A DNA stretch of 64,000 bases from CAZUMW01 sp964621615 (GCA_964621615.1 CAZUMW010000001.1:248001-312000); one strand, 5' to 3'. Positions 8,302 through 18,138 are shown, numbered from the stretch's first letter. Numbers and translations are program-made. Notes: generated from the sequence alone by a model not told the origin.

Positions 8302-10227
8302 TTATCGGGATTGTTTTATATAATTCAGCAGCCCGCCGGCCAGGATCATGCTGCGCTGCCGCTCGGAGACGTCAAGAGATGCGGACATCGTCACCTTTTT
8401 AGATGTGTTTGTTATGTGTATGTCAGCGCCTCCGGCTACCTGCTCGCGTGCATTTTCAATAGCACATACGTCGCCCTTTTCAAGCCGGCTATAATCGTCG
8501 GGGTTTTTCAGCACCAGCGGCATAATGCCGTTGTTCACAAGATTATCCATATGAATCCGGGCAAACGATTTTGCAATAACCGCTTTTATGCCCAGCTGCA
8601 GCGGTGCCAGGGCGGCATGCTCTCTGCTTGATCCCTGACCGTAGTTGTCACCCCCGAGGATCATGCCGCCGCCTTCCTGTTTTGCCCGCCCGGAAAAAGA
8701 GGGGTCACAGGGGGCAAGGCAGTAATCGGCGAGATAGGGTATGTTGGACCTGAACGGCAGCAGCTTGGCATATGAGGGCATGATATGGTCTGTGGTAATA
8801 TTGTCCTCCAGCTTGATCAGTATGGTGCCGGCAACCCGGTCCTGAAGCGGGCTGTTCATGGGGAACGGCTTTATGTTGGGACCGCGGATAACCTCAACAG
8901 GCTCGCCCGGCTCCGCTGGGGGAATAATCATGCTGTCATCAATGGTGAACCGCTCGGGAAGCGATATCTGCGGAAAAGCCCCTGCCTCGCGGGGATCAGT
9001 CAGCACGCCGGTAAGGGCGCTTACGGCTGCGGTTTCAGGGCTCACCAGATACACATCAGCAGAGGGGGTGCCGCTTCTGCCCTTGAAGTTTCTGTTGAAC
9101 GTCCGGAGCGAAACGCCTTCAGTCCGGGGAGACTGCCCCATGCCGATGCAGGGTCCGCATGCGCACTCCAGTATGCGGGCGCCTGCCTTTACCAGATCTG
9201 CAAGTCCGCCCTTTTCGGAAAGCATGGTCAGCACCTGTCGTGAGCCGGGCGCGATAACGAAGCTTACATCGGGGTGAGCGGTTTTATCCTTTACAATTGC
9301 AGCGACCTTCATTAAGTCAAGGAGCGAGGAGTTGGTGCAGCTGCCGATAATCACCTGATCCACCTTTTTTTTGCCGATTTCACCTGCAGGTGCGACATTG
9401 TCCGGGCTGTGGGGCTGCGCAGCGAGCGGCTCCAGAGCATCAAGGTCGATATGTATCTCCTCGTCGTAGGCGGCGTCATCATCTGCCTGAAGCGGCTCCC
9501 AGTCTGTCGTGCGGCTCTGCGCACGCAGAAAAAATTCAGTTACCGCGTCGCTGGGAAATACGGATGTGGTTGCGCCCAGCTCCGCCCCCATATTGGTGAT
9601 AGTTGCGCGCTCGGGCACGCTCAGTGAGCTCAGCCCCGGCCCGGCATACTCAAACACCTTGCCGACCCCCCCCTTAACAGAACAGCGCTGAAGGACTGCC
9701 AGAATGATATCTTTTGCCGAAACCCACGGTTTCAGGGCCCCGGTCAGCACAACGCGGCACACGGCGGGCATCTTCAGGCAGTAGGGCTCGCCCGCCATTG
9801 CCACAGCTACATCGAGCCCGCCCGCGCCGATGGCAAGCATGCCCATCCCGCCGGCGGTGGGAGTGTGGCTGTCAGAGCCAAGCAGGGTCATGCCGGGAGA
9901 CGCAAACCGCTCAAGGTGAACCTGATGGCATATGCCGTTTCCCGGCTTTGAGAAATAAATCCCGTGTTTTTTTGCCACGGTCTGAATATAGCGATGGTCG
10001 TCGGCGTTTTCGGGTCCGGTCTGAAGCGTGTTATGATCGATATATGCCACAGAGCGCTTTGTTTTAACCCGGTCTGTTCCAATGGCTTCAAACTGAAGAT
10101 AGGCCATGGTCCCGGTTGAGTCCTGCGTAAGCGTCTGGTCGATTCGGATAGCGATCTCGCTGCCGGGCTTCAGCTCGCCTGAGACAAGATGATTGCCGAT
10201 GATACGCTGTACAAGGTTCCGACCCAT
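8302..10227 (-). CDS. Aconitate hydratase (short ~640-residue type)
   Basis: Isomerises citrate to isocitrate with a [4Fe-4S] cluster. The 641-residue length matches the compact aconitase subfamily of anaerobic bacteria rather than the 890-residue AcnA. Cluster ligands are visible in GSCTNSSL (about residue 300) and CACGPCIGMG (about 360-370). The C-terminal swivelling domain includes NYGQGSSREHAA. It is the first gene of the aconitase-IDH-citrate synthase operon, so the order of transcription is reverse to the order of reactions. A homoaconitase or isopropylmalate isomerase fusion is excluded by context and by the domain order. Confidence 0.93.
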   Translation of the reverse strand: MGRNLVQRIIGNHLVSGELKPGSEIAIRIDQTLTQDSTGTMAYLQFEAIGTDRVKTKRSVAYIDHNTLQTGPENADDHRYIQTVAKKHGIYFSKPGNGICHQVHLERFASPGMTLLGSDSHTPTAGGMGMLAIGAGGLDVAVAMAGEPYCLKMPAVCRVVLTGALKPWVSAKDIILAVLQRCSVKGGVGKVFEYAGPGLSSLSVPERATITNMGAELGATTSVFPSDAVTEFFLRAQSRTTDWEPLQADDDAAYDEEIHIDLDALEPLAAQPHSPDNVAPAGEIGKKKVDQVIIGSCTNSSLLDLMKVAAIVKDKTAHPDVSFVIAPGSRQVLTMLSEKGGLADLVKAGARILECACGPCIGMGQSPRTEGVSLRTFNRNFKGRSGTPSADVYLVSPETAAVSALTGVLTDPREAGAFPQISLPERFTIDDSMIIPPAEPGEPVEVIRGPNIKPFPMNSPLQDRVAGTILIKLEDNITTDHIMPSYAKLLPFRSNIPYLADYCLAPCDPSFSGRAKQEGGGMILGGDNYGQGSSREHAALAPLQLGIKAVIAKSFARIHMDNLVNNGIMPLVLKNPDDYSRLEKGDVCAIENAREQVAGGADIHITNTSKKVTMSASLDVSERQRSMILAGGLLNYIKQSR

Positions 10228-10476
10228 GCTGTGCTCCCGATACTATTGAACTGTTTCTTGCATAAATTAATAGAAAAAAGTCATACAATATATCATAAAA
10301 CGCTATTAATGACTAGCTGTTTTTGGTTTTATCGCAACAGCGGGCATGCGTTCACACATGGCCGGCTGCTTACGGTAACGATGTATGCGCTATGTCCAGG
10401 GTGCCGCTGTCACAGGAGTTTCAATACCGGTTGCAATCCCTTCTTGGCCAACGCAGTGATTTTTTTCATTATATAG

Positions 10477-11787
10477 TCACTGATCAGCCGCAGGCAATAC
10501 CTGCTCGATAACATAGACCCGATCCCCGGTCCGTACCGGTGAGCTCACTTTCACGGCGACGCTCCTGCCTTTGTCTGCGTGAGCGACTTTCTGATGATCA
10601 ATTTCAAGCGACTGTGCAGCCTGAGCGTAATTGCCGGTGCTCGAACCCTGAAACAGAAGCTCATCCCCCTTTTTTATGCCGCGGCTTTCAAGCCGTATCT
10701 CAGCAACGCCTATGCGCTTGTAGTAGTTCGTTACCGCCCCGGCGTATACTTTCCGGGCCGTTGCCGCGCTGCCGGGAGCCTCGGCCCACTGGCTCAGCGG
10801 TTTGCCCAGATAAAAACCGCTGGAAAACCCTCGGTTATACACCTGTTTGAGCTCGTCTGTAAGGTTTTTTTTCAGCATGGAGAACGCTTCGCTGAACCCC
10901 TTCCCGTGGCGGTTGTCATAATAGAAATCTATGGCCCGCCGGTATGCCGATGTAACCGTGTAAACATATTCGGGACTTCTGTTTCTGCCCTCGATTTTGA
11001 AGCTTGCAGCTCCGGCTTCGATCAGTTTTTCAATAAAGGGAAGCGTGCAGATGTCGCGCGGGCTCAGCAGGTAATCAGACCCCATTATAAAGGAGGCATC
11101 ATCATCCTGAGCGGTGATTTCATACTCCCGCCGGCAAGGCTGAAGGCACTGGCCGCGGTTTGCCGATTTGCCGTATTGAAACTGAGACAAAAAACACCGG
11201 CCGCTTACCGATACGCACATGGCACCGTGAGCAAAAATTTCCAGCTCAACGGCTGTTTTGTCCGAGCGCCCGTCCGGGGCTCTAAAGCGGCGGTTCAGTT
11301 TTTTTATATCGTCGAGGCTGCACTCCCGCGCCAGCACGAATCGTCTGATTCCCAGCCGCTCGACAAAAAAGCGTATGCCCGCCGAATTGGCGATAGACAT
11401 TTGCGTTGAGACATGAACGGGTATGCCGGCTTTCAGCGCTTCCTGTATAACGGCAAAGTCCCAGCAGATGACTGCATCAACGCCTGCATTTTTGGCGGTG
11501 CTGAGTATCTTTTTCACTGAGCCCAGCTCGTGCTCATAGACAATGGTATTGAGCGCAAGATAGGCTTTAGAGCTGTAGTCGCGGCAGCGGCCCACGACGG
11601 TCTTTATGTGTGGCAGCGTGAAATTTTCAGCACCTGCGCGCATATTAAGCCCCTGAACGCCGAAATACACGGCATCGCATCCCGCCTGCAGGGCGGAGCG
11701 CAGGCTTATAAAATCCCCTGCGGGGGCCAGCAGCTCCGGTTTTGACAGGTTTGCAGTTTCTTTCATGTGGCGGTCAGCCTCTGGCAA
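10477..11787 (-). CDS. Peptidase U32 family protein (YhbU/RlhA-like)
   Basis: Member of the U32 'collagenase-like' family; characterised relatives modify RNA (RlhA, TrhP) or act with ubiquinone biosynthesis proteins, so proteolysis is uncertain. The 436-residue product starts with the typical PELLAPAGDF and has the family signature around residues 165-215, including FAHGAMCVSVSGRCFLSQF and GQCLQPCRREY. The cysteines in this segment are candidate Fe-S ligands. A C-terminal extension of about 100 residues resembles the U32 C-terminal beta-barrel. It is divergent from the Yip1-type gene and separated from aconitase by 249 bases without recognisable features. Confidence 0.88.
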   Translation of the reverse strand: MPEADRHMKETANLSKPELLAPAGDFISLRSALQAGCDAVYFGVQGLNMRAGAENFTLPHIKTVVGRCRDYSSKAYLALNTIVYEHELGSVKKILSTAKNAGVDAVICWDFAVIQEALKAGIPVHVSTQMSIANSAGIRFFVERLGIRRFVLARECSLDDIKKLNRRFRAPDGRSDKTAVELEIFAHGAMCVSVSGRCFLSQFQYGKSANRGQCLQPCRREYEITAQDDDASFIMGSDYLLSPRDICTLPFIEKLIEAGAASFKIEGRNRSPEYVYTVTSAYRRAIDFYYDNRHGKGFSEAFSMLKKNLTDELKQVYNRGFSSGFYLGKPLSQWAEAPGSAATARKVYAGAVTNYYKRIGVAEIRLESRGIKKGDELLFQGSSTGNYAQAAQSLEIDHQKVAHADKGRSVAVKVSSPVRTGDRVYVIEQVLPAADQ

Positions 11788-11895
11788 GGATTTGAAGAAG
11801 TATTTGAAATATTATGGAAAATACTATAAAACATTACAATGCCTGACTTTGCTCAAACCAGCTAAAGACTAATATCATACAGCTATTGGTGCCTT

Positions 11896-12513
11896 ATGGA
11901 TGAACAGCAGCCTCGCGAAGACTGTATAGCCTTCGACCCCTCCCGCTTTTTTGAGAGCCTGTATGCCGTGTGCAGGGTGCTTTTTTCTCAGCCACGGTAT
12001 TTTTTTCAGCAGCTTCAGCCCTCGGGAACCTTGAAAAATCCGCTCATATTCCTGAGCATCTGTGCATTTTTGTCATCGCTTTTCATTGCCAATGTAACAG
12101 CTGCGGATTACCGGATTTTTTTCATTCTGCTGCTGGCAAATATTATTTCCGCCCTGGCCGGCAGCCTGCTGCTGCACAATGTTCTTGTTTCCGGTGTTTT
12201 CGGCGCCGCGGTTCCCTTTGAAGCCACCTTCAGCGTGATCGCGTATGCCAGCATCACTGATGTGCTGTCATGGATCCCGGTAGTGGGGATAATAGCAAAC
12301 TTTTATGGATTGTATCTGATTTACCTCGGATTCCGGGAAGTTCACCGCCTCTCTGCGCGCCGGTCGGTCGCAGGGGTTGTTGCAGCAGTGCTGTTTATCG
12401 GGATGTTTCGCATGGCGATACTTGTCATGACTGCTCAGGACTGGATTCAGAAGATGGTACAGCCCCCCAATCAGTCCGCTCAGAATGCGCTCTCCGAACC
12501 TTTTAAAAAATGA
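11896..12513 (+). CDS. Yip1-domain integral membrane protein
   Basis: Five or six hydrophobic spans follow a soluble N-terminal stretch of about 50 residues. The segment around residues 24-45 (FSQPRYFFQQLQ...NPLIFLSICAF) and the later WIPVVGIIANFYGLYLIYLGF (about residues 120-145) are typical of the Yip1/YIF1 family. Bacterial members have no firm function; they often sit near envelope genes. 205 residues. It converges on the next gene with a three-base gap. The family assignment rests on the overall pattern. Confidence 0.72.
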   Translation: MDEQQPREDCIAFDPSRFFESLYAVCRVLFSQPRYFFQQLQPSGTLKNPLIFLSICAFLSSLFIANVTAADYRIFFILLLANIISALAGSLLLHNVLVSGVFGAAVPFEATFSVIAYASITDVLSWIPVVGIIANFYGLYLIYLGFREVHRLSARRSVAGVVAAVLFIGMFRMAILVMTAQDWIQKMVQPPNQSAQNALSEPFKK

Positions 12514-12516
12514 CTG

Positions 12517-13518
12517 CTATTCAGCAAGCCGCTCTTTTTCCAGCTCAGCTTCCTCTTTTTGTATAAACGCGGGGAGCGATAATTTCTGAAACGGCAAAAA
12601 GATAAGCCCCAGCCCCACCACGGGAATCATTTGCAGAAAATGAAGTAAAATTGCGTATGCCAGTGCTTCTGTCTCGGGAATTGCAAACTGCGTTAAGCCG
12701 AGCTTGCATGCAAGATGATATGTGCCCACAAAGCCGGGTGCCGCCGGCAGCATGACGCCGACAGCGATGATTACTGAAAGGGCAAATGCATTAATAATGC
12801 CCAGGTCGAAGTTGAAAGCGAAAAAAAGCACGTAGGCCGACAGGCTGAGCACTATCCAGACGACGACTGATAGCGCTGCAACGTAAATGGTTTTGCCGAT
12901 ATCGGGCAGCATCTGCAGCCCCTCAATAAAAGAGTGAGCAACCCGCTTCAGAGGCCCGGCAAAGCGGGCCGGAAGAGCGCGCAGCACGCGATCAATCGCA
13001 TTGAGAGAAAACTCTTTTTTTACCGCAAGAAAGATGAGGACCAGAAAAGCCGAAAAAGCAACCGACAGAAGCGTTATGACTGGTTTGAAAATAGCCGATG
13101 GAAGCGGAATTTTCAGCAGCACCGCAAACAGCACCAGCATGAGCGCAAGCACATCGAATATCCGCTCAACCACAATCGTTGCCATGGTTGCCGTCATGCG
13201 GACCCCGCTTTTCTGTTTTACCAGATACGGGCGTGCAAACTCGCCCAGGCGGGCCGGAAGAATACCGATCGCCATGAAGCCTATGGAGGACAGCACAAAC
13301 AGGGTTCTCTGATCATAGGTAACAAGCGACTGCATGATGATCCCCCATCGGTAGGAGCGCAGGTAATGAGCAAGGACAACGAGCCCGATCACAGGGAAAA
13401 TATAGATATACCGGGCAGAGGCGAAACTTTCCGCCAGTTGTTCAACGTTTATTCCCCGCAGAGCAAGATAGATAAAAAGCGCGCTCATGAGGATGCCGAT
13501 GAAAAGATTTTTTTTCAT
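12517..13518 (-). CDS. Lysylphosphatidylglycerol synthase TM region / UPF0104 family membrane protein
   Basis: A 333-residue membrane protein with about eight hydrophobic helices and no synthase domain. The segments LRSYRWGIIM, PARLGEFARPYL (near residue 85) and LPAAPGFVGTYH (near 255) are characteristic of the flippase-like AglD2/UPF0104 family. Family members are thought to move lipids or lipid-linked intermediates across the membrane; the substrate is unknown. The charged C-terminus (EEAELEKERLAE) is cytoplasmic. The gene has its own 215-base upstream region shared with divergent pilB. Confidence 0.82.
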   Translation of the reverse strand: MKKNLFIGILMSALFIYLALRGINVEQLAESFASARYIYIFPVIGLVVLAHYLRSYRWGIIMQSLVTYDQRTLFVLSSIGFMAIGILPARLGEFARPYLVKQKSGVRMTATMATIVVERIFDVLALMLVLFAVLLKIPLPSAIFKPVITLLSVAFSAFLVLIFLAVKKEFSLNAIDRVLRALPARFAGPLKRVAHSFIEGLQMLPDIGKTIYVAALSVVVWIVLSLSAYVLFFAFNFDLGIINAFALSVIIAVGVMLPAAPGFVGTYHLACKLGLTQFAIPETEALAYAILLHFLQMIPVVGLGLIFLPFQKLSLPAFIQKEEAELEKERLAE

Positions 13519-13733
13519 TTTTTGCCCTTTATAATAAAAAATAACCTTTAAATTATTTAAATTTTTTCAATCAAGCTTGCTTTTGTTTAAACCGAAAAGT
13601 ATGTAAATGAGATGGTTTCTCAATCAGCCTCCGGGAAACACCCTGCTGATTCCGTAAACGTATATGAAAATAACCATTTTTGCAATGGTAAAGACAGTTT
13701 CAGCCCCAGGACAGAGGGAGAAGCGGGACGTTT

Positions 13734-15434
13734 ATGACAGATAAAATCGGCGATCTGCTGCTGCAGAAAAATATTATCACGTCAGAGCAGCTCACTACCG
13801 CTTTGGGTGAACAGAAAAAAAACGGCGGACGGCTCGGCTCGGCGCTTACCCGTCTGGGCTATATCCACGAAAGCGAGCTTTTGCAGTTTTTAAGTGAGCA
13901 GTATAATGTCCCGTCAATAAACCTTTCTGAATTTGTCATAGATCCGGAGGTGCTGCGTATTATCCCGCCTGAGGTGGCTGAAAAATATCATGTCATGCCG
14001 CTTTCGGTGAAAAATTCCAACCTGATTGTAGCAATGGTGGACCCGACAAATATTTTTGCCCTTGATGATATCAAGTTTCTTACCGGCTACCGGGTTGAGC
14101 CGCTTATTGCGTCTGAAACGGCTATAATGGACGCGATTAACACGCACTACCAGACCACTACAGCGGGACTTGATAATCTGCTCAGCTCCTATGACACCGA
14201 GGGGCTTGAATATGTAGAGGACGAGGACGAGGTTGATATCAGCTCGCTTGAGCAGGAAAGCGAGGATGCTCCTGTTATCAAGCTGGTTAACGCCATTCTC
14301 AGCGATGCAATTGACAAGCGCGCAAGCGATATCCATGTCGAGTCGTACGAAAAGAGCTTCCGCGTCAGGTTTCGCATAGACGGAAGCCTGTATGAAATCA
14401 TGAAGCCCCCGATAAAGATGCGCAACGCTATTGTTTCCCGCCTCAAAATCATGTCACGGCTCGATATCGCCGAACGGCGGCTTCCCCAGGACGGCCGCAT
14501 AAAGCTTAAGCTGGGCAAGGGAAAGGAAATTGATTTCCGCGTTTCTGTGCTGCCGACCCTTTTCGGCGAAAAGGTGGTGCTGCGCCTGCTGGACAAGTCA
14601 AACCTCCAGCTGGATATGACAAAGCTCGGGTTTGACGAGCAGCAGCTTGTGCATTTCCAGGAGGCAATTCACAAGCCGTTCGGTATGGTGCTGGTAACGG
14701 GCCCAACCGGAAGCGGTAAAACAACAACGCTCTACTCGGCCCTTTCAGACCTCAACAAAACCACAGACAATATATCGACCGCCGAGGACCCGGTGGAATT
14801 CAACCTGGAGGGCATCAATCAGGTACAGATGCACGAGGAGATCGGGCTCACCTTTGCAAATGCGCTTCGGTCTTTTTTGCGCCAGGACCCGGATATAATT
14901 CTTGTGGGCGAGATCCGCGATTTTGAAACAGCGGAAATAGGAATTAAGGCCGCTCTTACGGGGCACCTGGTGCTGAGCACGCTGCACACCAATGACGCGC
15001 CAAGCACTATCAACCGCCTTCTTAATATGGGGGTCGAGCCCTTCCTGGTATCCTCGTCAATCAACCTGATTCTTGCACAGCGCCTCGCGCGAAAAATCTG
15101 TCCCGAGTGCAAGGAGTCTGTGGGCAAGATTTCAGCAGAGCAGATAGAAAAGCTCGGGCCGGTTGCTGACGAGCTCAATGACGTAACGCTGTATAAGGGA
15201 GCCGGCTGCGATACCTGCAACAAAACCGGCTATAAGGGCAGGATCGCTTTGTATGAAGTGATGCCGATGTCAGATGATATAAAGGAGATGGTGCTTCAGG
15301 GAGCGTCCGCCATAGAGCTTCGCCGCGAGGCGATGCGCAACGGAATGGTCAGCCTGCGGCAAAGCGGCATTCAAAAGCTGATACAGGGGACCACGACCCT
15401 TGAGGAAGTGCTTAAGACAACCGTGCGTGATTAA
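13734..15434 (+). CDS. pilB: Type IV pilus / type II secretion assembly ATPase PilB (GspE family)
   Basis: Hexameric cytoplasmic ATPase that powers pilus (or pseudopilus) extension. Residues 1-150 form an MshEN/T2SSE-N domain (KIGDLLLQKNIITSEQL...). Walker A GPTGSGKTT is at about 323-331, the Asp box and ILVGEIRDFETAEI Walker B follow at about 384-397, and a tetracysteine zinc site is formed by CPEC (about 456) and CDTC (about 492). The 566-residue length is normal. A purine-rich GAGGGAGAAG lies 10-20 bases before the ATG. It is followed by pilC after 42 bases. No pilin, prepilin peptidase or pilT is nearby, so type IV pilus versus type II secretion is undecided, though PilB is the closer match. 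Confidence 0.92.
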   Translation: MTDKIGDLLLQKNIITSEQLTTALGEQKKNGGRLGSALTRLGYIHESELLQFLSEQYNVPSINLSEFVIDPEVLRIIPPEVAEKYHVMPLSVKNSNLIVAMVDPTNIFALDDIKFLTGYRVEPLIASETAIMDAINTHYQTTTAGLDNLLSSYDTEGLEYVEDEDEVDISSLEQESEDAPVIKLVNAILSDAIDKRASDIHVESYEKSFRVRFRIDGSLYEIMKPPIKMRNAIVSRLKIMSRLDIAERRLPQDGRIKLKLGKGKEIDFRVSVLPTLFGEKVVLRLLDKSNLQLDMTKLGFDEQQLVHFQEAIHKPFGMVLVTGPTGSGKTTTLYSALSDLNKTTDNISTAEDPVEFNLEGINQVQMHEEIGLTFANALRSFLRQDPDIILVGEIRDFETAEIGIKAALTGHLVLSTLHTNDAPSTINRLLNMGVEPFLVSSSINLILAQRLARKICPECKESVGKISAEQIEKLGPVADELNDVTLYKGAGCDTCNKTGYKGRIALYEVMPMSDDIKEMVLQGASAIELRREAMRNGMVSLRQSGIQKLIQGTTTLEEVLKTTVRD

Positions 15435-15476
15435 GGCATAACGTTTTTACTTTATGATACAGAAAGGGGGACCGCC

Positions 15477-16688
15477 ATGCCGGTCTATGAATGGGAAGGT
15501 AAAAACTCTCAGGGGATGCTGCAGAAGGGCGAAAACGAAGCGGCAAACGAACAGGCCCTTACCCAGATTCTCAAGCGGCAGAATATCCGACCGACTAAAA
15601 TAAAGAAAAAGCCCGTCGATCTTCTGGAATATATTCCTGCGCTCCAGCCGAAGGTCAAAACAAAAGACCTTATTTTGTTTACCCGGCAGTTTTCAACCAT
15701 GATCGATGCCGGGCTGCCGCTGATGCAGGGGCTTGAGATTCTGGCCAGCCAGTCGGAAAATCCGACATTTAAAAAAATATTGAATCAGGTAAAATCAGAC
15801 GTTGAAGGCGGCGCTTCGCTTGCCGATGCGCTGCAAAAGCACCCCAAAGTGTTTGACAAGCTGTACTCCAACCTGGTTGCCGCCGGTGAGATGGGCGGTA
15901 TTCTTGACACCATCCTGCAGCGCCTTGCCGGCTTTATCGAAAAAAATGCAAAGCTGGTCAGCAAAGTGAAGGGGGCCATGTTTTATCCGGCCATTGTTAT
16001 GGTGATTGCAGTTCTGGTCATTGTCGTCATGCTCGTGTTTGTCATTCCCACCTTTGCAGAGATGTTCACCAGCTTCGGCGGCGAGCTGCCCGGGCTGACG
16101 CAGGGGGTAATCGACCTCAGCAATTTTCTGCGCGGAAACTGGTACTGGCTGCTGGGAGGTGTTGGAGCCTTTGTTTTTGCGTTTAAAAAAATTAAAGCCA
16201 CAGACCGCGGAGAATATGTTATTGATAAGCTGATGCTGAGAATGCCCGTTATTGGTGATCTGCTGCGAAAAGTGGCGGTTGCCAGGTTTACCCGTACGCT
16301 CGGCACCATGATATCCAGCGGGGTTCCTATTCTGGACGGCCTGGATATTGTTGCCAAAACAGCAGGCAACAGAATTGTCGAGGACGCCATTAACGCCACC
16401 CGGGCGAGCATCAGCGAGGGAAAAACCATAGCCGAGCCGCTGCTGCAAAGCGGGGTGTTCCCGCCCATGGTGTGCCAGATGGTGTCGGTCGGAGAGTCTA
16501 CCGGCGCCCTGGATGCCATGCTTGAAAAAATAGCGGACTTTTATGACGAGGAGGTGGACGCCGCCGTTGAGGCTCTCACCTCCATGATTGAGCCGATGAT
16601 GATGGTGTTTCTGGGCGGCACGGTGGGTACGATGCTGGTTGCGATGTATCTGCCGATCTTTAAGATTGCCGGCGCGGTTACGGGGTAG
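15477..16688 (+). CDS. pilC: Type IV pilus inner-membrane platform protein PilC (GspF family)
   Basis: Polytopic platform protein that links the PilB motor to pilin insertion. The 403-residue product has two T2SSF domains (about residues 65-190 and 270-395) and three long hydrophobic helices (about 165-190, 215-235 and 370-395). Characteristic motifs are FTRQFSTMIDAGLPLMQGLEIL in the first domain and FTRTLGTMISSGVPILDGL in the second. It begins 42 bases after pilB with AGAAAGGGGGA just upstream of the ATG. Confidence 0.92.
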   Translation: MPVYEWEGKNSQGMLQKGENEAANEQALTQILKRQNIRPTKIKKKPVDLLEYIPALQPKVKTKDLILFTRQFSTMIDAGLPLMQGLEILASQSENPTFKKILNQVKSDVEGGASLADALQKHPKVFDKLYSNLVAAGEMGGILDTILQRLAGFIEKNAKLVSKVKGAMFYPAIVMVIAVLVIVVMLVFVIPTFAEMFTSFGGELPGLTQGVIDLSNFLRGNWYWLLGGVGAFVFAFKKIKATDRGEYVIDKLMLRMPVIGDLLRKVAVARFTRTLGTMISSGVPILDGLDIVAKTAGNRIVEDAINATRASISEGKTIAEPLLQSGVFPPMVCQMVSVGESTGALDAMLEKIADFYDEEVDAAVEALTSMIEPMMMVFLGGTVGTMLVAMYLPIFKIAGAVTG

Positions 16689-16746
16689 GTTCTTCTCTAT
16701 AGCAGGTGCAGGTGATGTATAATTCCTATTGAGCATCGGAGGTGTA

Positions 16747-18000
16747 ATGAGCAAACAGCTTACCAGAACAGCACTTATTGTCTGTATTGTTGTCATCTCA
16801 TATGCGGTGCACTCGTGTGCAAAAAAAGAGCAGACAGCAAAGCTGCCCCTGACCGACCGTCCCCGCCCTGCGATACTGATTGCGCAGGCGCAGTTTCTGT
16901 ATGAAGAAAAAGACGGCAAAAAAGTACCCAAGCCCGGCCCGGCACTGCTTACCATCAAGCAGAAAACAAAAAGCGGCTGGCATGATACGGTCATTGAGGA
17001 CCCGCAGAGCAATGTGTTTCACAAAGCCCTTATCGTGGAGGAGGGAAAAGGGCGCTCCATACTTACTATAGGCGCCATGGAGGCGGCGCTGAAGCTGTGG
17101 CGCGTGCAAAGCGGGGCCTGGCACCGGACGCTGCTGTGGAATCCTGCGTTCGGCGGCACCTGGGACCGTCTCCGCGATGTTGAAATCGGAGATGTAACCG
17201 GAGACGGCATAAAGGATATTGTGCTGGCGACCCACGATCAGGGGGTTGTTGCTGTTGGGCTGAAAGCCGCCAGCGGCTGGAATGTCCGGGAAATTGACCG
17301 GGAAAAAGGGGTGTTTGTCCATGAAGTGGAAATCGGTGATGTGGACGGAGACGGAAAAAACGAATTTTTTGCCACGCCGAGCCAGCCGAACAAAGCTGCC
17401 GGGGGTCCGCAGCCCGGCAGCGTTGTCATGTTTTCCTGGAACGGAAAGGAATTTATAAAACAGACGGTTGATGCCCTTGAAAAGACGCACGCCAAAGAAA
17501 TACTTGCTGCTGATATGGACGGGGACGGCACCGCGACCCTGTTTTCGGTAATCGAGGCGGAAACCAGAAAAAGCGCTCAGGAAACCGTGCGGGTGAAGCC
17601 GGTAATTATACGGCAGTATGACTTTTCCGGGGATGCTGTAACTGCTGAAACGGTGACCACTATTGAGGATTTTCAGTGCCGCTTTTTAACTGCGGGCGAT
17701 GTTGATGCAGACGGGCAGACAGAGCTTATTGCCGCCGCCATGAAGTCCGGGCTCTGGATGCTGAAAAAAGCAGCACAGGGCTGGGAGGCCCGGCTGATCG
17801 ACAAAAGCTCTTCAGGGTATGAGCACGCAACTGCCATTGATGATCTTGACGGTGACGGTACACCGGAAATATATGTTGCAGCGGACGATCAGGGGGAGCT
17901 GCGAAGCTATGAGTGGAACGGCAGGGATTTTACAAAGAGTGTGCTGGCTCCGATTCCTGACAATCGCATTACGTGGAACCTCACCACCGGGCTGTTTTAA
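16747..18000 (+). CDS. FG-GAP/VCBS-repeat lipoprotein
   Basis: Exported protein of about 417 residues predicted to fold as a beta-propeller. The start at ATG 16747 is set by GGAGGT at 16738-16743. A hydrophobic signal (about residues 6-20) ends in a cysteine preceded by VHS, a weak lipobox, so lipidation is likely but not certain. Five FG-GAP-type repeats of about 60 residues contain Ca2+-loop signatures such as DVTGDGIKD, DVDGDGKNE, DMDGDGTAT, DVDADGQTE and DLDGDGTPE. No enzymatic motif was seen. It follows pilC by 58 bases in the same direction and may be a surface partner of the pilus-like system; that link is only positional. Confidence 0.8.
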   Translation: MSKQLTRTALIVCIVVISYAVHSCAKKEQTAKLPLTDRPRPAILIAQAQFLYEEKDGKKVPKPGPALLTIKQKTKSGWHDTVIEDPQSNVFHKALIVEEGKGRSILTIGAMEAALKLWRVQSGAWHRTLLWNPAFGGTWDRLRDVEIGDVTGDGIKDIVLATHDQGVVAVGLKAASGWNVREIDREKGVFVHEVEIGDVDGDGKNEFFATPSQPNKAAGGPQPGSVVMFSWNGKEFIKQTVDALEKTHAKEILAADMDGDGTATLFSVIEAETRKSAQETVRVKPVIIRQYDFSGDAVTAETVTTIEDFQCRFLTAGDVDADGQTELIAAAMKSGLWMLKKAAQGWEARLIDKSSSGYEHATAIDDLDGDGTPEIYVAADDQGELRSYEWNGRDFTKSVLAPIPDNRITWNLTTGLF

Positions 18001-18009
18001 TTAATATAT

Positions 18010-18137
18010 CAGCAGTGCCCAAAATAATTTGATAAAGCCGGTTCGAGCGGGTATCTGCACAGCCTCCGCCAAATGAAACCTCATTGCATGGACGGTCCGA
18101 TGCTGCTCAATGATTTAATGTGTTTCGGACACGTTTA
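18010..18137. mobile_element. Short inverted-repeat element, internally deleted copy (family copy 1)
   Basis: Left end CAGTGCCCAAAATAAT followed by AAGCCGGTTCGAGCGGG; right end GGACACGTTTAAT. These match the ends of the longer copies at 41909-42190 and 45828-46111. The middle (18060-18115, with CCTCCGCCAAATGAAACC and GGACGGTCCGATGCTGC) is the reverse complement of the segment near the right end of those copies, so this one is rearranged and shortened. It fills the gap between two convergent genes and its right end abuts the cysE stop codon. Confidence 0.7.
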
Positions 18138-18138
18138 A

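Noticed and set aside
12934..13551. 205-residue plus-strand ORF within the flippase-like gene
   Set aside because: Antisense shadow of a membrane protein, highly charged by codon complementarity.
15795..17012. 405-residue minus-strand ORF across pilC
   Set aside because: Runs antisense through a well-conserved pilC and beyond its end; no family similarity.
18035..18055. tRNA-like GGTTCGA box near 18040
   Set aside because: No acceptor stem or anticodon arm; the motif belongs to the inverted-repeat element ends.
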